From contig PDLQ01000023.1 in assembly GCA_002591745.1 (NCBI GenBank), forward strand, positions 1-64,000: a DNA stretch of 64,000 nucleotides, given 5' to 3'. Source of the DNA: Lewinellaceae bacterium SD302 (GTDB lineage: Bacteria > Bacteroidota > Bacteroidia > Chitinophagales > Saprospiraceae). The notes below the pieces were generated by a model. That model did not search any database. It saw only the letters and a list, made by a program, of their open reading frames with translations, and was not told the DNA's origin. Both the position numbers and the translations under genes were made by a program. Below, piece after piece: positions 8,627 through 17,275 of the stretch (positions are counted from its first letter, which is position 1; each line of letters opens with the position of its first letter).

Positions 8627-9273
8627 AGGATGATGGTGAATAAAATGAGCGCTACGATAGAGAGAATGCTGTGAATGCCATACAGGGCGACTAGTAATTC
8701 AGGTTGTGAGATAAAGTAATTCGAGCCAAGGAAAACGAAAAAGCTTCCCGAGAAGTAGAGCAAAACGAAGGCACTGAACCAGAAAAGCGGATCGGTTTCC
8801 AGCTTCGTCAGTTCAGCCTTGCGCAGTAAGCTCAGCAGATAGCCGATGGCCACCGGCAAAAGCATGAAACTTTGCAACGCCCTGGCGTGAGGGTTGAGGC
8901 GAAAGATGCCGTCGTAAAAAACCGCATTTCCGGCTGCGAAAAGGATGAAGCCAGTGACCATTAGCCAGTACATCTTCCGGCCGACGGTCTCGTCTAAATA
9001 ATCCCGGTAACAGCGGAGGACAAACCAGGTCTGCAGTGCGGTAAAAACGTGCAAGAGAGGTAGGTTCGTCCGACTACCGAAAATGTGAACCCAAATGTTA
9101 TCGATTATGAATCTGCTTGCTAATATTTCCGTGCCCGCGTAAAGTATAACGAGCCAATACACCCGTTTTTGTACTAAACTGAGTTGGCCAAAACGAGCTA
9201 CTCCGATCAGAAAAGGGATGATAGTTACCCATTTAACCAAATCGGATATGATAACGTAGCTCTCCTGGCTCAT
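8584..9273 (-). CDS. Multi-pass membrane protein, putative sensor subunit
   Basis: A 229-residue protein with about seven hydrophobic helices (roughly 9-25, 36-52, 66-84, 100-120, 130-150, 163-185, 195-218) and a short basic C-terminus. I recognise no named family. Its last 43 bases overlap the start of the histidine kinase gene, and its start lies 9 bp after the preceding gene's stop, so it is co-translated with the kinase. Since the kinase has a single membrane helix and no input domain, this protein may be the input module of the system; that is inference from gene order. Confidence 0.75.
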   Translation of the reverse strand: MSQESYVIISDLVKWVTIIPFLIGVARFGQLSLVQKRVYWLVILYAGTEILASRFIIDNIWVHIFGSRTNLPLLHVFTALQTWFVLRCYRDYLDETVGRKMYWLMVTGFILFAAGNAVFYDGIFRLNPHARALQSFMLLPVAIGYLLSLLRKAELTKLETDPLFWFSAFVLLYFSGSFFVFLGSNYFISQPELLVALYGIHSILSIVALILFTIILWIRKRPPPQLTFH

Positions 9274-9282
9274 CGGCTCGTA

Positions 9283-10041
9283 TTAGCCACCTGCCGGATA
9301 AGGCGGGGTGGGGTTGGAAAAATCAAAGTAAGCATTGGTTTTCTTTCCCAGCATCTGTCCACGCCCGCTGCCCGAAGCTACCTCTATGACCGGCCGGAAG
9401 GCCACCGGATGGCTAGCCACTACGAAGCTGCTGCCCAGGTGAATGGATACTTGGGGAGTATCGGATTTTACCGCGTCGAGCGCATTGTAAAACGCCTGAC
9501 TTTCGTCCTTGCTGAATTTATAACTGACCACCCGTTGGTTGTTGTGGCTGGCGGTGAGGGTGAAAACATCGGCCAGGTCATTATGGTCTTCGGCGAGCCA
9601 GTTTTCCACAAAAAGGTAAGCACCGGCACCGGGGATTTCGTCTACGTTGCTATCCGTACTATGATCAATCTTGGGGTTGGGGTCCCAATCAGGAATAAAG
9701 GCATTTTCGTTGTCGAGTCCGCGTGAATTGGTGGAAGCTACCTGGATCAGGGGGTAGAAGAATGGTGTCTCGGGAATCATTTCCTGGTCACGATAGCCAG
9801 GTTTGAGGACCAGTCTGATGTAGAAGCGGAAATCGGTTCCAAAAGACTCGGTAGCCGTTAGCAGATCGGCAACGGTCGTACCACTGATGCGAAAGCTACT
9901 GATGCGTTCCGTCATTCCCTCGCTCTGGTCGAAAGCATAAAAAAGATCCGGAATGTCTTCGTTCAGGCAACGCTGCCAATTTTCCGCATAAGCAGCCACA
10001 TCGCTTTCATCAATGGCGTGGCCATAATTATTAGTAGGCAT
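9283..10041 (-). CDS. Hypothetical protein, first gene of sensor cluster
   Basis: A 252-residue protein with no signal peptide or membrane segment, acidic and rich in aromatic residues, starting MPTNNYGHAIDES. It looks cytosolic. I do not recognise a domain. Two segments have similar themes, FRFYIRLVLKPGY..FFYPLIQVAS and VSIHLGSSFVVAS..FRPVIEVASGSGRG, which hints at an internal repeat. It is the promoter-proximal gene of a minus-strand cluster with a membrane protein, a histidine kinase and a response regulator, with only 9 bp before the next gene, so a role with that signalling system is plausible. Confidence 0.7.
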   Translation of the reverse strand: MPTNNYGHAIDESDVAAYAENWQRCLNEDIPDLFYAFDQSEGMTERISSFRISGTTVADLLTATESFGTDFRFYIRLVLKPGYRDQEMIPETPFFYPLIQVASTNSRGLDNENAFIPDWDPNPKIDHSTDSNVDEIPGAGAYLFVENWLAEDHNDLADVFTLTASHNNQRVVSYKFSKDESQAFYNALDAVKSDTPQVSIHLGSSFVVASHPVAFRPVIEVASGSGRGQMLGKKTNAYFDFSNPTPPYPAGG

Positions 10042-10556
10042 AAGGAAAGTTTATGGGTTCGAAATACTATGGAGAATACCTACTTGATAGAGAGCTAATA
10101 TCTTCTTGTGGTAGCGAATATAGCCAATTATTGAGCGCTTTAGTAGGAAATCTCCCGATTTGAACCCAAATAACCGATCCACCGGCACGCTGGCAAGAAA
10201 AACGCAGCGGTATAGGTAGTTATACCTATGGTAGCAGGTAGTTTCACCCAGAATATCGATACCTCCTCTATTTAGTTCAAGACGCGATACCCGGCGAGAT
10301 AAAGCTCACAGATCAGGATTTCAATCGAAGGACATTGAAATGTGTATTGATGGCATCTCCCGGTTTCAGAGACAAGCACGGTGCCAGCTAAAGAGCCGTT
10401 AAGTAATCTAATCTCCGGGAACATCGGGATTGGGTTTGGTCTCACATAAAGTTCTCCTCTCTCCTGCCCAGCTTCCTGAAATTCATCCAACCCGTTAAAT
10501 TCCCGGCATTCTACTATGCCTGCGATTGCTTATCTTTGCCGCCCAAATCTCCTTGT
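10042..10556. other. Divergent intergenic region, no clear gene
   Basis: This 515-bp region separates the sensor cluster from a plus-strand TPR-like gene. A 72-codon minus-strand frame (10272-10490) starts with TTG and has no recognisable features, so I do not call it. The right end holds the promoter of the next gene. Confidence 0.5.
10531..10538 (+). promoter_or_regulatory. -7 promoter box TATCTTTG
   Basis: TATCTTTG is a perfect match to the Bacteroidota -7 consensus TAnnTTTG and lies 18 bp before the ATG at 10557. This supports that ATG rather than the upstream in-frame TTG at 10536, which overlaps the box. Confidence 0.6.
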
Positions 10557-11168
10557 ATGTTCGTCATTAATCCTTACCTCCGTTTCGCCCTCATCGCCCT
10601 CGGCTTCGTGCTGGGCATCGGTTTGTGGGTCACCTTCGGTTTTTGGTACGGTTTCATTTTCCTGCTGGCCGGCATTATTCTGCTCGTCAGCTATGTGTTA
10701 CTCGGCACCGTCGGCCCCGCCGCCAAGGCCGTGCAGGTGCAGGACTTCGACAAAGCCGAAGAGCTTCTTAACCTCACCTGGAAGCCAGAATGGCTCTACA
10801 GCGCTAATAAGGCCTTCTACTACATGATGCGCGGCAACATCGCTCTGAGCCGCAAGGACATGAACGGTGGTGAAATGTGGCTTAAAAAGGCCGAGGAGGT
10901 CGACATCCCCACCCCCAACGAAAGAGCCGCGCTTTTCCTCCAACTCGCTCAGCTGGAAGCTAATCGCCAGCGCTGGACACCTGCCAAGAATTACTTAAAA
11001 AAGGCCAAGGAAACTAAAGTAACCCTCCCCCAGATCAAAGAACAGATCGCCATGGTCGATGCAGCCCTCAAAAACTCCGGCCAGGTCAAAGCCGCTCAGC
11101 GGATGGGGCGTCAGGGGCACGGGATGATGCAACGGGGAAGTAAGCGCCGTCGTCCGAAAAACCGATAG
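10557..11168 (+). CDS. Membrane protein with TPR-like cytoplasmic domain
   Basis: A 203-residue protein. Two membrane helices (about 8-30 and 33-52) are followed by a soluble helical part in which at least two TPR-like helix pairs can be seen, around YSANKAFYYMMRGNIALSRK and ERAALFLQLAQLEANRQRW. The C-terminal 30 residues are strongly basic with a GRQGHGMMQRGSKRRR-like tail that could bind nucleic acid or acidic lipid. The start at 10557 is chosen from the TATCTTTG box just upstream. No specific function is known to me. It is followed by an array of palindromic units before hemW. Confidence 0.75.
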   Translation: MFVINPYLRFALIALGFVLGIGLWVTFGFWYGFIFLLAGIILLVSYVLLGTVGPAAKAVQVQDFDKAEELLNLTWKPEWLYSANKAFYYMMRGNIALSRKDMNGGEMWLKKAEEVDIPTPNERAALFLQLAQLEANRQRWTPAKNYLKKAKETKVTLPQIKEQIAMVDAALKNSGQVKAAQRMGRQGHGMMQRGSKRRRPKNR

Positions 11169-11173
11169 GGTTA

Positions 11174-11398
11174 GACGCTCGGCTTCGCCTCTTTTTGGAC
11201 GTCGCAAGCTCCTTTTAGACGGCCTATGGCCTTTTGGACGCTTCGCTCTTTGACGATTGCTGAAGCGATCTTTTGGGTCCAGAAAATTGAAGCCATTTTT
11301 TAATGTCGGCCCTTCCAAAAGCTAGAAATGAGCGTCTAAAAGGAGCTTGCGACGTCCAAAAGGCCATAGGCCGTCCAAAAGGGCTTCGGCCGTCCAAT
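11174..11398. repeat. Array of palindromic GACG...CTTTTG units before hemW
   Basis: Five tandem units of about 15-26 bp, each starting GACG, holding a small palindrome (for example GGCCTATGGCC) and ending in a CTTTT-type run, start at 11174, 11198, 11218, 11237 and 11252. A second cluster at 11333-11396 holds inverted units. Two left units match right units perfectly as inverted repeats: 11198-11221 with 11333-11356 (24 bp), and 11218-11240 with 11353-11375 (23 bp). The array occupies the whole gap and ends directly at the hemW ATG. Confidence 0.75.
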
Positions 11399-12598
11399 AT
11401 GCTTTACCTACACATCCCCTTCTGTAAACAGGCTTGCTCCTACTGCAACTTTCACTTCAGCACCTCCAGCCGGGGGCGGGATGAGCTCTTGCTGGCCCTG
11501 CACCAGGAAATTCGGCTGCGTAAAGAGGAAATTCAGCGGGCAGGAACGGAGACGATCTACCTCGGGGGCGGCACGCCTTCTTTACTGACGGAACGGGAAC
11601 TGGCCGATATTTTTCGGGTACTGGCGGAGGTTTCTGATTTTGACTATCAAAGTAGCAAGGTCGGTAAAGAACACAGTAAAAACGCTAACGGACCAACCGA
11701 CAAACGCGAGATCACCCTGGAAGCCAATCCGGACGACCTCACCGAAGCTACCGTAGAGATACTGGCGGCCAGCCCGGTCAACCGACTCAGCATTGGCTTA
11801 CAATCTTTTCAGGAAAAGGACTTGCGTTATATGAACCGGGCCCACTCGGCCAAAGAATCGACCCTGGCTATGCAGCGGGTCTTAAAAGCCGGCTTTACTG
11901 ACCTGAGCGTGGACCTGATCTACGGCTCCCCTACTACCAGTGACGCGGATTGGGACGACAACATCAGCCGGGTACTTGATTTTGGGGTCGGCCACGTTTC
12001 CGCCTACGCTTTAACGGTGGAGGAAAAGACGGCTCTGGCTCACCGCATTAAAACCGGCCAGTTGCCCGCTCCGGACGAAGATCGCTTTGCCCGCCAATTC
12101 GATCGACTCGTGGAGCGACTCACCCTGGCCGGTTTTGAACATTACGAGATCAGCAACTTTGCCAAGCCAGGTCAGTACAGTCGCCACAACACCGGTTACT
12201 GGCAGGGCAAACCTTACGTCGGGCTGGGACCTAGCGCCCATGGATTCAACGGCTTCGACCAACGTAACTGGAACATCGCCAACAACGCCCTCTATACCAG
12301 GTTGCTTACCGGAGCAACGTCCATTCCCGCTGGACTGACCGAAACGGAGCAGCTCTCCCCTACCGACCGCTACAACGAGTTTGTCATGACCGGCCTGAGG
12401 ACCCAGTGGGGTGTTCGTCGCACGGACCTGGCAAGTAAGTTCGGTACTTCGCTGGCCGAATATTTTTCCACGACCGTCAGGGAGGAACAATTGCTTTGCT
12501 ACTTTGACAGTCAAAAAATAGAATCCGAAGGGCGCTACCAGCTTAATCAATCGGGGAAAAGATTGGCAGATGGGATTGCGGCGGCTTTGTTTCGGTAA
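11399..12598 (+). CDS. hemW: Radical SAM heme chaperone HemW
   Basis: HemW (formerly annotated oxygen-independent coproporphyrinogen III oxidase-like) is a radical SAM protein that binds heme and an iron-sulfur cluster and is thought to deliver heme to target proteins. The radical SAM cluster motif is CKQACSYCNF (CxxxCxxC plus F) at residues 10-18, followed by the YLGGGTPS SAM-binding motif. HemW lacks the extra N-terminal cysteine-rich features of true HemN, as here. The protein has 399 residues from the ATG at 11399; the upstream reading frame continues through palindromic repeats and is not credible coding sequence. Two copies of the dispersed word lie inside the gene (11648-11656 and 12498-12506), the first in a non-conserved insert after residue 80. 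Confidence 0.92.
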   Translation: MLYLHIPFCKQACSYCNFHFSTSSRGRDELLLALHQEIRLRKEEIQRAGTETIYLGGGTPSLLTERELADIFRVLAEVSDFDYQSSKVGKEHSKNANGPTDKREITLEANPDDLTEATVEILAASPVNRLSIGLQSFQEKDLRYMNRAHSAKESTLAMQRVLKAGFTDLSVDLIYGSPTTSDADWDDNISRVLDFGVGHVSAYALTVEEKTALAHRIKTGQLPAPDEDRFARQFDRLVERLTLAGFEHYEISNFAKPGQYSRHNTGYWQGKPYVGLGPSAHGFNGFDQRNWNIANNALYTRLLTGATSIPAGLTETEQLSPTDRYNEFVMTGLRTQWGVRRTDLASKFGTSLAEYFSTTVREEQLLCYFDSQKIESEGRYQLNQSGKRLADGIAAALFR

Positions 12599-12700
12599 TC
12601 CTTAAGCTATGAACATTCAGACAAACCCAGGTTCGAGGACCTCCGGTCTGAGTGTCGCTTTCGCCGCTCTAACGAGTACCTCGGACTGCGCGACTAATTA

Positions 12701-14260
12701 TTGAATGCAACCATCAGAAAATTGAAACTACTCTACTGCCTACTCTTTCCAACGCTGCTTGCGGCCCAGTTCACGACCAAGGAAATCCCACTTTTATCCG
12801 GCGAAAAATGGTACGGGGGCCGCACGGCGGATGCTCACTTGATGCCTTTCGAAGCGGGTTATTCTGCGGATTTGCGACGCAGTGACGGTGGCTCAGTGCA
12901 GCCGATCTTGCTCAGCAACAAAGGGCGTTACGTTTATGCCGCCAAGCCTTTTCAACTGGCCCTCACGGATTCTACGCTGGAACTAACCACACGAACGCAC
13001 GAAACCGTGAATATGGCACGCTCCGGCAAGACCCTGGCCTCGGCCCAGGAATTCGTGGGTCATTATTTACTGGAACGCAAGCGTGAATTTCCTGACTCCG
13101 CCTGGTTTTCAGGACCTGTCTACGTTCTGCGGCCACCCTATAGTCAAGAAAAATTACTGACGTTTGCAGCGGCCATTGTGGAAAAAAACCTGCCCCCCGG
13201 CCTCATTAGCATAGCGGATGGCTGGCAGGCAGGTCACGGCGACTGGAAATTCGATGCTGCCAATTTCCCTGCTCCCGCCGCAATGATTAACCGACTGCAC
13301 GACTTGGGATTTCAACTGCAGCTTGCGGTTTCTCCGTTTATCAGCATTCCGGAGAAGCAGCGGTTAGATGAAATTAATTCCACTCCACCGCTTTTACTTA
13401 ATCCTAACCGCCCTGCGGAAGCCAAGATTATTGAGCATGAAGGAAGGGAATTTCACCTTATTGATTTCAGTCACCCGGCGGGCAAAGCGTTTCTGAGAAA
13501 CGCATTGGACAAACTGGTAGCGGAAGACGGGGTGGACGGTTTTCATTTCGCCCACGGTGATTTTGAGCATTTCGATTTTGTGATCAGTCACCGTAAAAAT
13601 TTACCGGCCTGGTCACTCAGTAACCGTTACGCGGATTTGGCCCGGCTGGACCGACCAGACCGTATCTCGGCCGACTTCGGGCGCGGTGGCAAAGTGGTGG
13701 TACGTAGCTTACCCGTAACTCTGACGGACTGGGAGCAATTGCCCCGGCTCCTGGCCACTGTCTCCACCGTCGGGCTCTATGGGTTCCCGATCTTTTGCGT
13801 TCCAGCCATCGTCCGGTCGGATACATTCGACGCGGAACTGTACATTCGCCACGTCCAGCTACAGTCACTACTACCGATACTGACACTGAGCGAAGAAATC
13901 TTACTACTGGATAAAGACCAACTCGCCGCTATCCGGGGCGTGCTTAGCCGGCGAGCCGTTACTTCCAACTTATTTTCCATGCAACGGAGCGCAATTGTTG
14001 CTAATTTTCCTCCCGTATGCCTTCCTACGTATCATTATCCAACTGAGGGCATGGACGAAATCCGGAATATATATTTGCTAAACAGCAACATCATGTTCGC
14101 CCCCGTGCTACAGCAAGGCCGGAATAGCCGCAGGGTGAAATTTCCTCCCGGCTCCTGGAGACTTTTACCAACGGGAGATGTTTTCGAGGGGAGTAAGGAA
14201 ACCGAGGTCGTCTTACCTCTGAGATCCGGAATGTTCTTCAGCAGAATGCAGGATAAATAG
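12701..14260 (+). CDS. Secreted GH31-like protein lacking the nucleophile
   Basis: About 519 residues with a signal peptide ending LLAAQ. The fold can be traced to glycoside hydrolase family 31: LPPGLISIADGWQ and FPAPAAMINRLHDLGFQLQLAVSPF match the barrel strands, and GVDGFHFAHGDFE aligns with the GVDGF-x-x-D nucleophile block. In active GH31 enzymes that block carries a catalytic Asp; here the position is Ala. The following RS...G..W region is also shortened and lacks a clear acid/base GD. It is therefore probably not a hydrolase, and may bind carbohydrate. The start is a TTG at 12701 or 12722; no ATG is in frame before the signal peptide. It precedes an acyltransferase gene by 57 bp. Confidence 0.7.
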   Translation: MNATIRKLKLLYCLLFPTLLAAQFTTKEIPLLSGEKWYGGRTADAHLMPFEAGYSADLRRSDGGSVQPILLSNKGRYVYAAKPFQLALTDSTLELTTRTHETVNMARSGKTLASAQEFVGHYLLERKREFPDSAWFSGPVYVLRPPYSQEKLLTFAAAIVEKNLPPGLISIADGWQAGHGDWKFDAANFPAPAAMINRLHDLGFQLQLAVSPFISIPEKQRLDEINSTPPLLLNPNRPAEAKIIEHEGREFHLIDFSHPAGKAFLRNALDKLVAEDGVDGFHFAHGDFEHFDFVISHRKNLPAWSLSNRYADLARLDRPDRISADFGRGGKVVVRSLPVTLTDWEQLPRLLATVSTVGLYGFPIFCVPAIVRSDTFDAELYIRHVQLQSLLPILTLSEEILLLDKDQLAAIRGVLSRRAVTSNLFSMQRSAIVANFPPVCLPTYHYPTEGMDEIRNIYLLNSNIMFAPVLQQGRNSRRVKFPPGSWRLLPTGDVFEGSKETEVVLPLRSGMFFSRMQDK

Positions 14261-14317
14261 CTACCTTCCTGCTTGCTTAGCGCCCATTACTTCCATCTAC
14301 TCGCTTAACAACTAACC

Positions 14318-15445
14318 ATGTCCTCCACCCTTGGCCAATCCCGTCTACTTTCCCTGGATATGTTTCGTGGCCTAACGATTGCGGGCATGATATTGGTCAA
14401 TGATCCGGGCAGCTGGTCCCACGTCTACGCCCCGTTGCGCCACGCCAGCTGGGACGGTTGCACGCCCACCGACCTGGTCTTTCCTTTTTTCGTATTCATT
14501 GTCGGCGTATCCATGTTCTTTTCGCTGGGGAAGTACGACCACCAGTTGAATGGAGAAGCATTGCGAAAGATCGGCAAGCGAACAGTCCTGATCTTCCTGA
14601 TCGGGCTATTCCTCACCTGGTTTCCGTTCTATCAAAAGCCATTTTCGGAATACCGGATCATGAATGTACTACAGCGCATCGCACTGGCTTACGGGTTTGG
14701 TTCGGTGATTGCTTTACTGGTGCCGGCCAGGGCATTATGGTCGGTCATTGGGGGCATCCTGCTGTTTTACTGGGGTAGTATGTGGGCACTGGGTTCCATT
14801 GGCGATCCCTTTTCTTTGGAGGGCAACTTCGCCCGGTGGCTCGACCTGTCCATTATGGGGCCGGACCACCTTTACCAGGGCTACGGTATTCCCTTCGATC
14901 CGGAAGGTCTCTTCCACAGCATTCCGGCCGTAGCCACCGCCCTGCTTGGCTACCAAACCGGCCGACTGATCAAAAGCACGCCGGAGCGTACGGACCTCGT
15001 TCGCTATCTCTTAATTGCCGGCACATTGGCCTGCGGACTGGGCTTGTTCTGGGATTTAGGTTTCCCGATCAATAAACCGATCTGGAGCAGTAGTTACGTC
15101 GTCTATACTGCCGGACTGGCCGCCATCGTACTGGGGCTTTGCGTTCAATACTACGATGTGTACGGCGGCCGCATCGGCAGAACTTTCCTGGAAGTTTTCG
15201 GTACTAACGCCCTGTTCGCCTACGTACTCCACGGTTTTATCGCCAAAATCAGTTATTCTCTACTCAGCTGGGAAGATGCCGATGGTGGTAGTAGCCATCC
15301 GCTGAACTGGATTTACCAAAAAGTCTTCGCCGGCCTCTTCGGAGATGGAAATTTCGCTTCCCTGCTTTACGCGATCTGCTACGTTCTACTCTGCTGGGGG
15401 ATAACTTATTTGCTCTATCGGAAGCGAATCTTTGTGAAGATATAG
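14318..15445 (+). CDS. HGSNAT-like membrane acyltransferase (DUF5009 type)
   Basis: A 375-residue multi-pass membrane protein with about ten hydrophobic helices. The N-terminal RLLSLDMFRGLTIAGMILVND and the WDGCTPTDLVFPFFVFIVGVSM block are diagnostic of the bacterial relatives of heparan-alpha-glucosaminide N-acetyltransferase, which transfer acetyl groups from acetyl-CoA across a membrane onto glucosamine-type sugars. The conserved Asp of the DLVFPFF segment is present. It starts with ATG and closely follows the GH31-like gene on the same strand, so both may act on extracellular or envelope sugars. Substrate is unknown. The gene ends at a long inverted repeat shared with a convergent lipoprotein gene. 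Confidence 0.85.
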   Translation: MSSTLGQSRLLSLDMFRGLTIAGMILVNDPGSWSHVYAPLRHASWDGCTPTDLVFPFFVFIVGVSMFFSLGKYDHQLNGEALRKIGKRTVLIFLIGLFLTWFPFYQKPFSEYRIMNVLQRIALAYGFGSVIALLVPARALWSVIGGILLFYWGSMWALGSIGDPFSLEGNFARWLDLSIMGPDHLYQGYGIPFDPEGLFHSIPAVATALLGYQTGRLIKSTPERTDLVRYLLIAGTLACGLGLFWDLGFPINKPIWSSSYVVYTAGLAAIVLGLCVQYYDVYGGRIGRTFLEVFGTNALFAYVLHGFIAKISYSLLSWEDADGGSSHPLNWIYQKVFAGLFGDGNFASLLYAICYVLLCWGITYLLYRKRIFVKI

Positions 15446-15568
15446 GGGGGAGTCGGAAGTCAATAGTCAGGAGTCGAAAGTCGGGAGTCAGTTAGTAGTA
15501 GGAATGGTTATACAATTAAAGTAACTACTGACTCCCGACTTTCGACTATCCGACTCCCGACTCCCAAC
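15446..15568. repeat. AGTCGGGAGTC inverted repeat at convergent gene ends
   Basis: Heptamer-like units (AGTCGGGAGTC, AGTCGAAAGTC) are repeated on the left and their complements (GACTCCCGACT, GACTTTCGACT) on the right, giving an imperfect inverted repeat of about 45 bp per arm with a 25-30 bp loop. It fills the gap between two convergent genes, so it probably acts as a bidirectional terminator. The same kind of repeat occurs at 44220-44350. Confidence 0.7.
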
Positions 15569-17005
15569 CTACTCCTTATCCCGCGCAATCACTTCCGCCA
15601 CTTGTCCGGCTTTCAGATTTTTACCGATGATCTCACGATCGGGATTCAAGAGATAAAGCTCCGGTGTGTGGTCAACGTAGTAAGTTTTGTAGATGGCTCG
15701 GTTAGTGGGGTCATAAACATTAGTAAATTCACTCATGCCGTATTCCTGAACGAATTTTTTCCAGGCCTTCTCCTCCGTATCGATGGCGATGGCGTACAGT
15801 CCTACTTCTCCATTCCGGCTTTTCACGAAGTCCCGCACTTTGGGCGTTTGCTCGATGCAGTGCTCGCAGGTAGGGTTGTAGAGGTAGACGATTAGATAAG
15901 GTGCCTGCTCGTCGTAGAGAGTTCGGGGGTTACCGTTGATATCATTGACCGTGATATTGGGGCCGGGCTGTCCTTTCAGACTTTGTGCCATTTCTCCGGC
16001 GCGTTGCTGGAGGCCGTAAATGGTCATACTATCACTCCAAAAAGCTAATTCGGGGGTGAAGTAATTCTGAATCATGTGTACGTAAACCGCCTCTCCATCC
16101 ATCAAATTGGTTTTGCCGGGTTCGTACTTCAGGGTGATCCAGTTGGCGAAATAACGCAGATACTCGGGTTTGTCGATCACCCTTTGCAATAGATCATCGG
16201 CACTTTCCTTGACTGCGTCGGCATTCCGTGGCGTCAGTTCCTCCATGTAGCGCTTCAGCTTATTGAAAACTACCGGCGTCCGCAACAGCGCCGTATCGTT
16301 GAAATCGACGTTCGACCAAAAATCCTTGCGGTAGGCCGCTACCTGAGCCTCATTATCCGGACTGCCGTCGGGTAGCGTCAGGTCTTTACGGATTTCCGGA
16401 TTTTGGCCGGCGCGTTTGAAGCGGGCGTAAAAATTATCCTGATTATTAGCGAACAGCTCTTCCAGGTATTGTTTGCGGCGGGCCAATAATTCGTCCAGTT
16501 CCTTTTGAGCCGCTTCCCGTTCGGGGGTATTCGCGGCCAGTCCGTTCAGTTTTTGATTGGCGGCTTTGATTTGAGGCTGCAGATTCACTTCAAAACGGCG
16601 GGTATCGTAAAACAGCTCGTTAGCCCGGCTACCATCCACGGCCATACTGTTGGGAATGTCGTCTTTTTTGGTAGTCAGGCTAAACTCCTGGTCACCGTCC
16701 ATCATGAATTGCACGGCTGTTTTATCCGGATAATAGGCCAGGTATACTCCCCGTGAGTAAGGCTCGGCGCGACTAAACACGGCTACGTCGCCTTCCATAG
16801 TCGCAGTATCCTGAATGAATTGTTGGTCGCCAATGGAGGCAACTAGCAAAACGTCTCCCGTAATACTGGCGCCTTCTACTTTTACCCGGATTTCGGGCTG
16901 GGCGCTGGCATTGGCATCAGCAGAACTCTGAGCGCCGGAGTTGGAGCAGGCGATGAGTAGCAGCGTCAGGAAAAGGAATCCGAGTAATTTGGTTTGGACT
17001 GGCAA
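15569..17005 (-). CDS. Thioredoxin-fold lipoprotein (TlpA/DUF5106-like)
   Basis: A 478-residue lipoprotein: the signal peptide ends LLLIACSN, so the mature chain is lipid-anchored. The N-terminal half (about 30-330) is a beta-rich then helical DUF4369/DUF5106-like region typical of Bacteroidota TlpA-like proteins. The C-terminal third (about 345-478) has a thioredoxin fold with the active-site CEHC in YLYNPTCEHCIEQTPK and a cis-Pro region DHTPELYLL. It probably reduces or isomerises envelope disulfides. The only available start before the signal peptide is a TTG at 17005; this TTG is part of a dispersed word (17003-17011), an unusual arrangement. Start confidence is low, family confidence good. 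Confidence 0.82.
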   Translation of the reverse strand: MPVQTKLLGFLFLTLLLIACSNSGAQSSADANASAQPEIRVKVEGASITGDVLLVASIGDQQFIQDTATMEGDVAVFSRAEPYSRGVYLAYYPDKTAVQFMMDGDQEFSLTTKKDDIPNSMAVDGSRANELFYDTRRFEVNLQPQIKAANQKLNGLAANTPEREAAQKELDELLARRKQYLEELFANNQDNFYARFKRAGQNPEIRKDLTLPDGSPDNEAQVAAYRKDFWSNVDFNDTALLRTPVVFNKLKRYMEELTPRNADAVKESADDLLQRVIDKPEYLRYFANWITLKYEPGKTNLMDGEAVYVHMIQNYFTPELAFWSDSMTIYGLQQRAGEMAQSLKGQPGPNITVNDINGNPRTLYDEQAPYLIVYLYNPTCEHCIEQTPKVRDFVKSRNGEVGLYAIAIDTEEKAWKKFVQEYGMSEFTNVYDPTNRAIYKTYYVDHTPELYLLNPDREIIGKNLKAGQVAEVIARDKE

Positions 17006-17014
17006 AGTAGCAAT
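16998..17014 (-). promoter_or_regulatory. Dispersed word overlapping a TTG start
   Basis: Read on the minus strand this is ATTGCTACTTTGCCAGT. It includes both a -7-like TACTTTG and the TTG that is the only in-frame start before the lipoprotein signal peptide. If the box is a promoter, the real start or transcript start must be reconsidered. Confidence 0.4.
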
Positions 17015-17275
17015 GTTTTTAGCGAGGTAAAGTAGCAGTATCTACATAGTGACAAAAATACTAATCTTCGGAGATAAGCATCTAATCCATTACTTAAATA
17101 GATCATTTTAGGAAGGCATGGAACGTAGACTCTTCAACTAACGATTATTGCTTCTTTAAAGACTCAAAGCGGCATGTACGAATGTTAAGCAAAATCAAGA
17201 ATCAAATTTCGAGAACTGCTAATCGCCAATCTACCTCTCTTCAAACAATTACAAAAACTGGCCGGTACTAGCTAC

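Noticed and set aside
10272-10490. 72-codon minus-strand open frame
   Set aside because: TTG start, no promoter box, no domain or signal, and it lies in a repeat-poor intergenic region; too little support to call a gene.
11303-11398. Extended N-terminus of HemW starting at 11303
   Set aside because: These 32 codons are palindromic repeat units; the conserved protein begins at the ATG at 11399.
15446-15568. CRISPR-like array
   Set aside because: The repeated heptamers have no regular spacers and form one inverted repeat at convergent gene ends.
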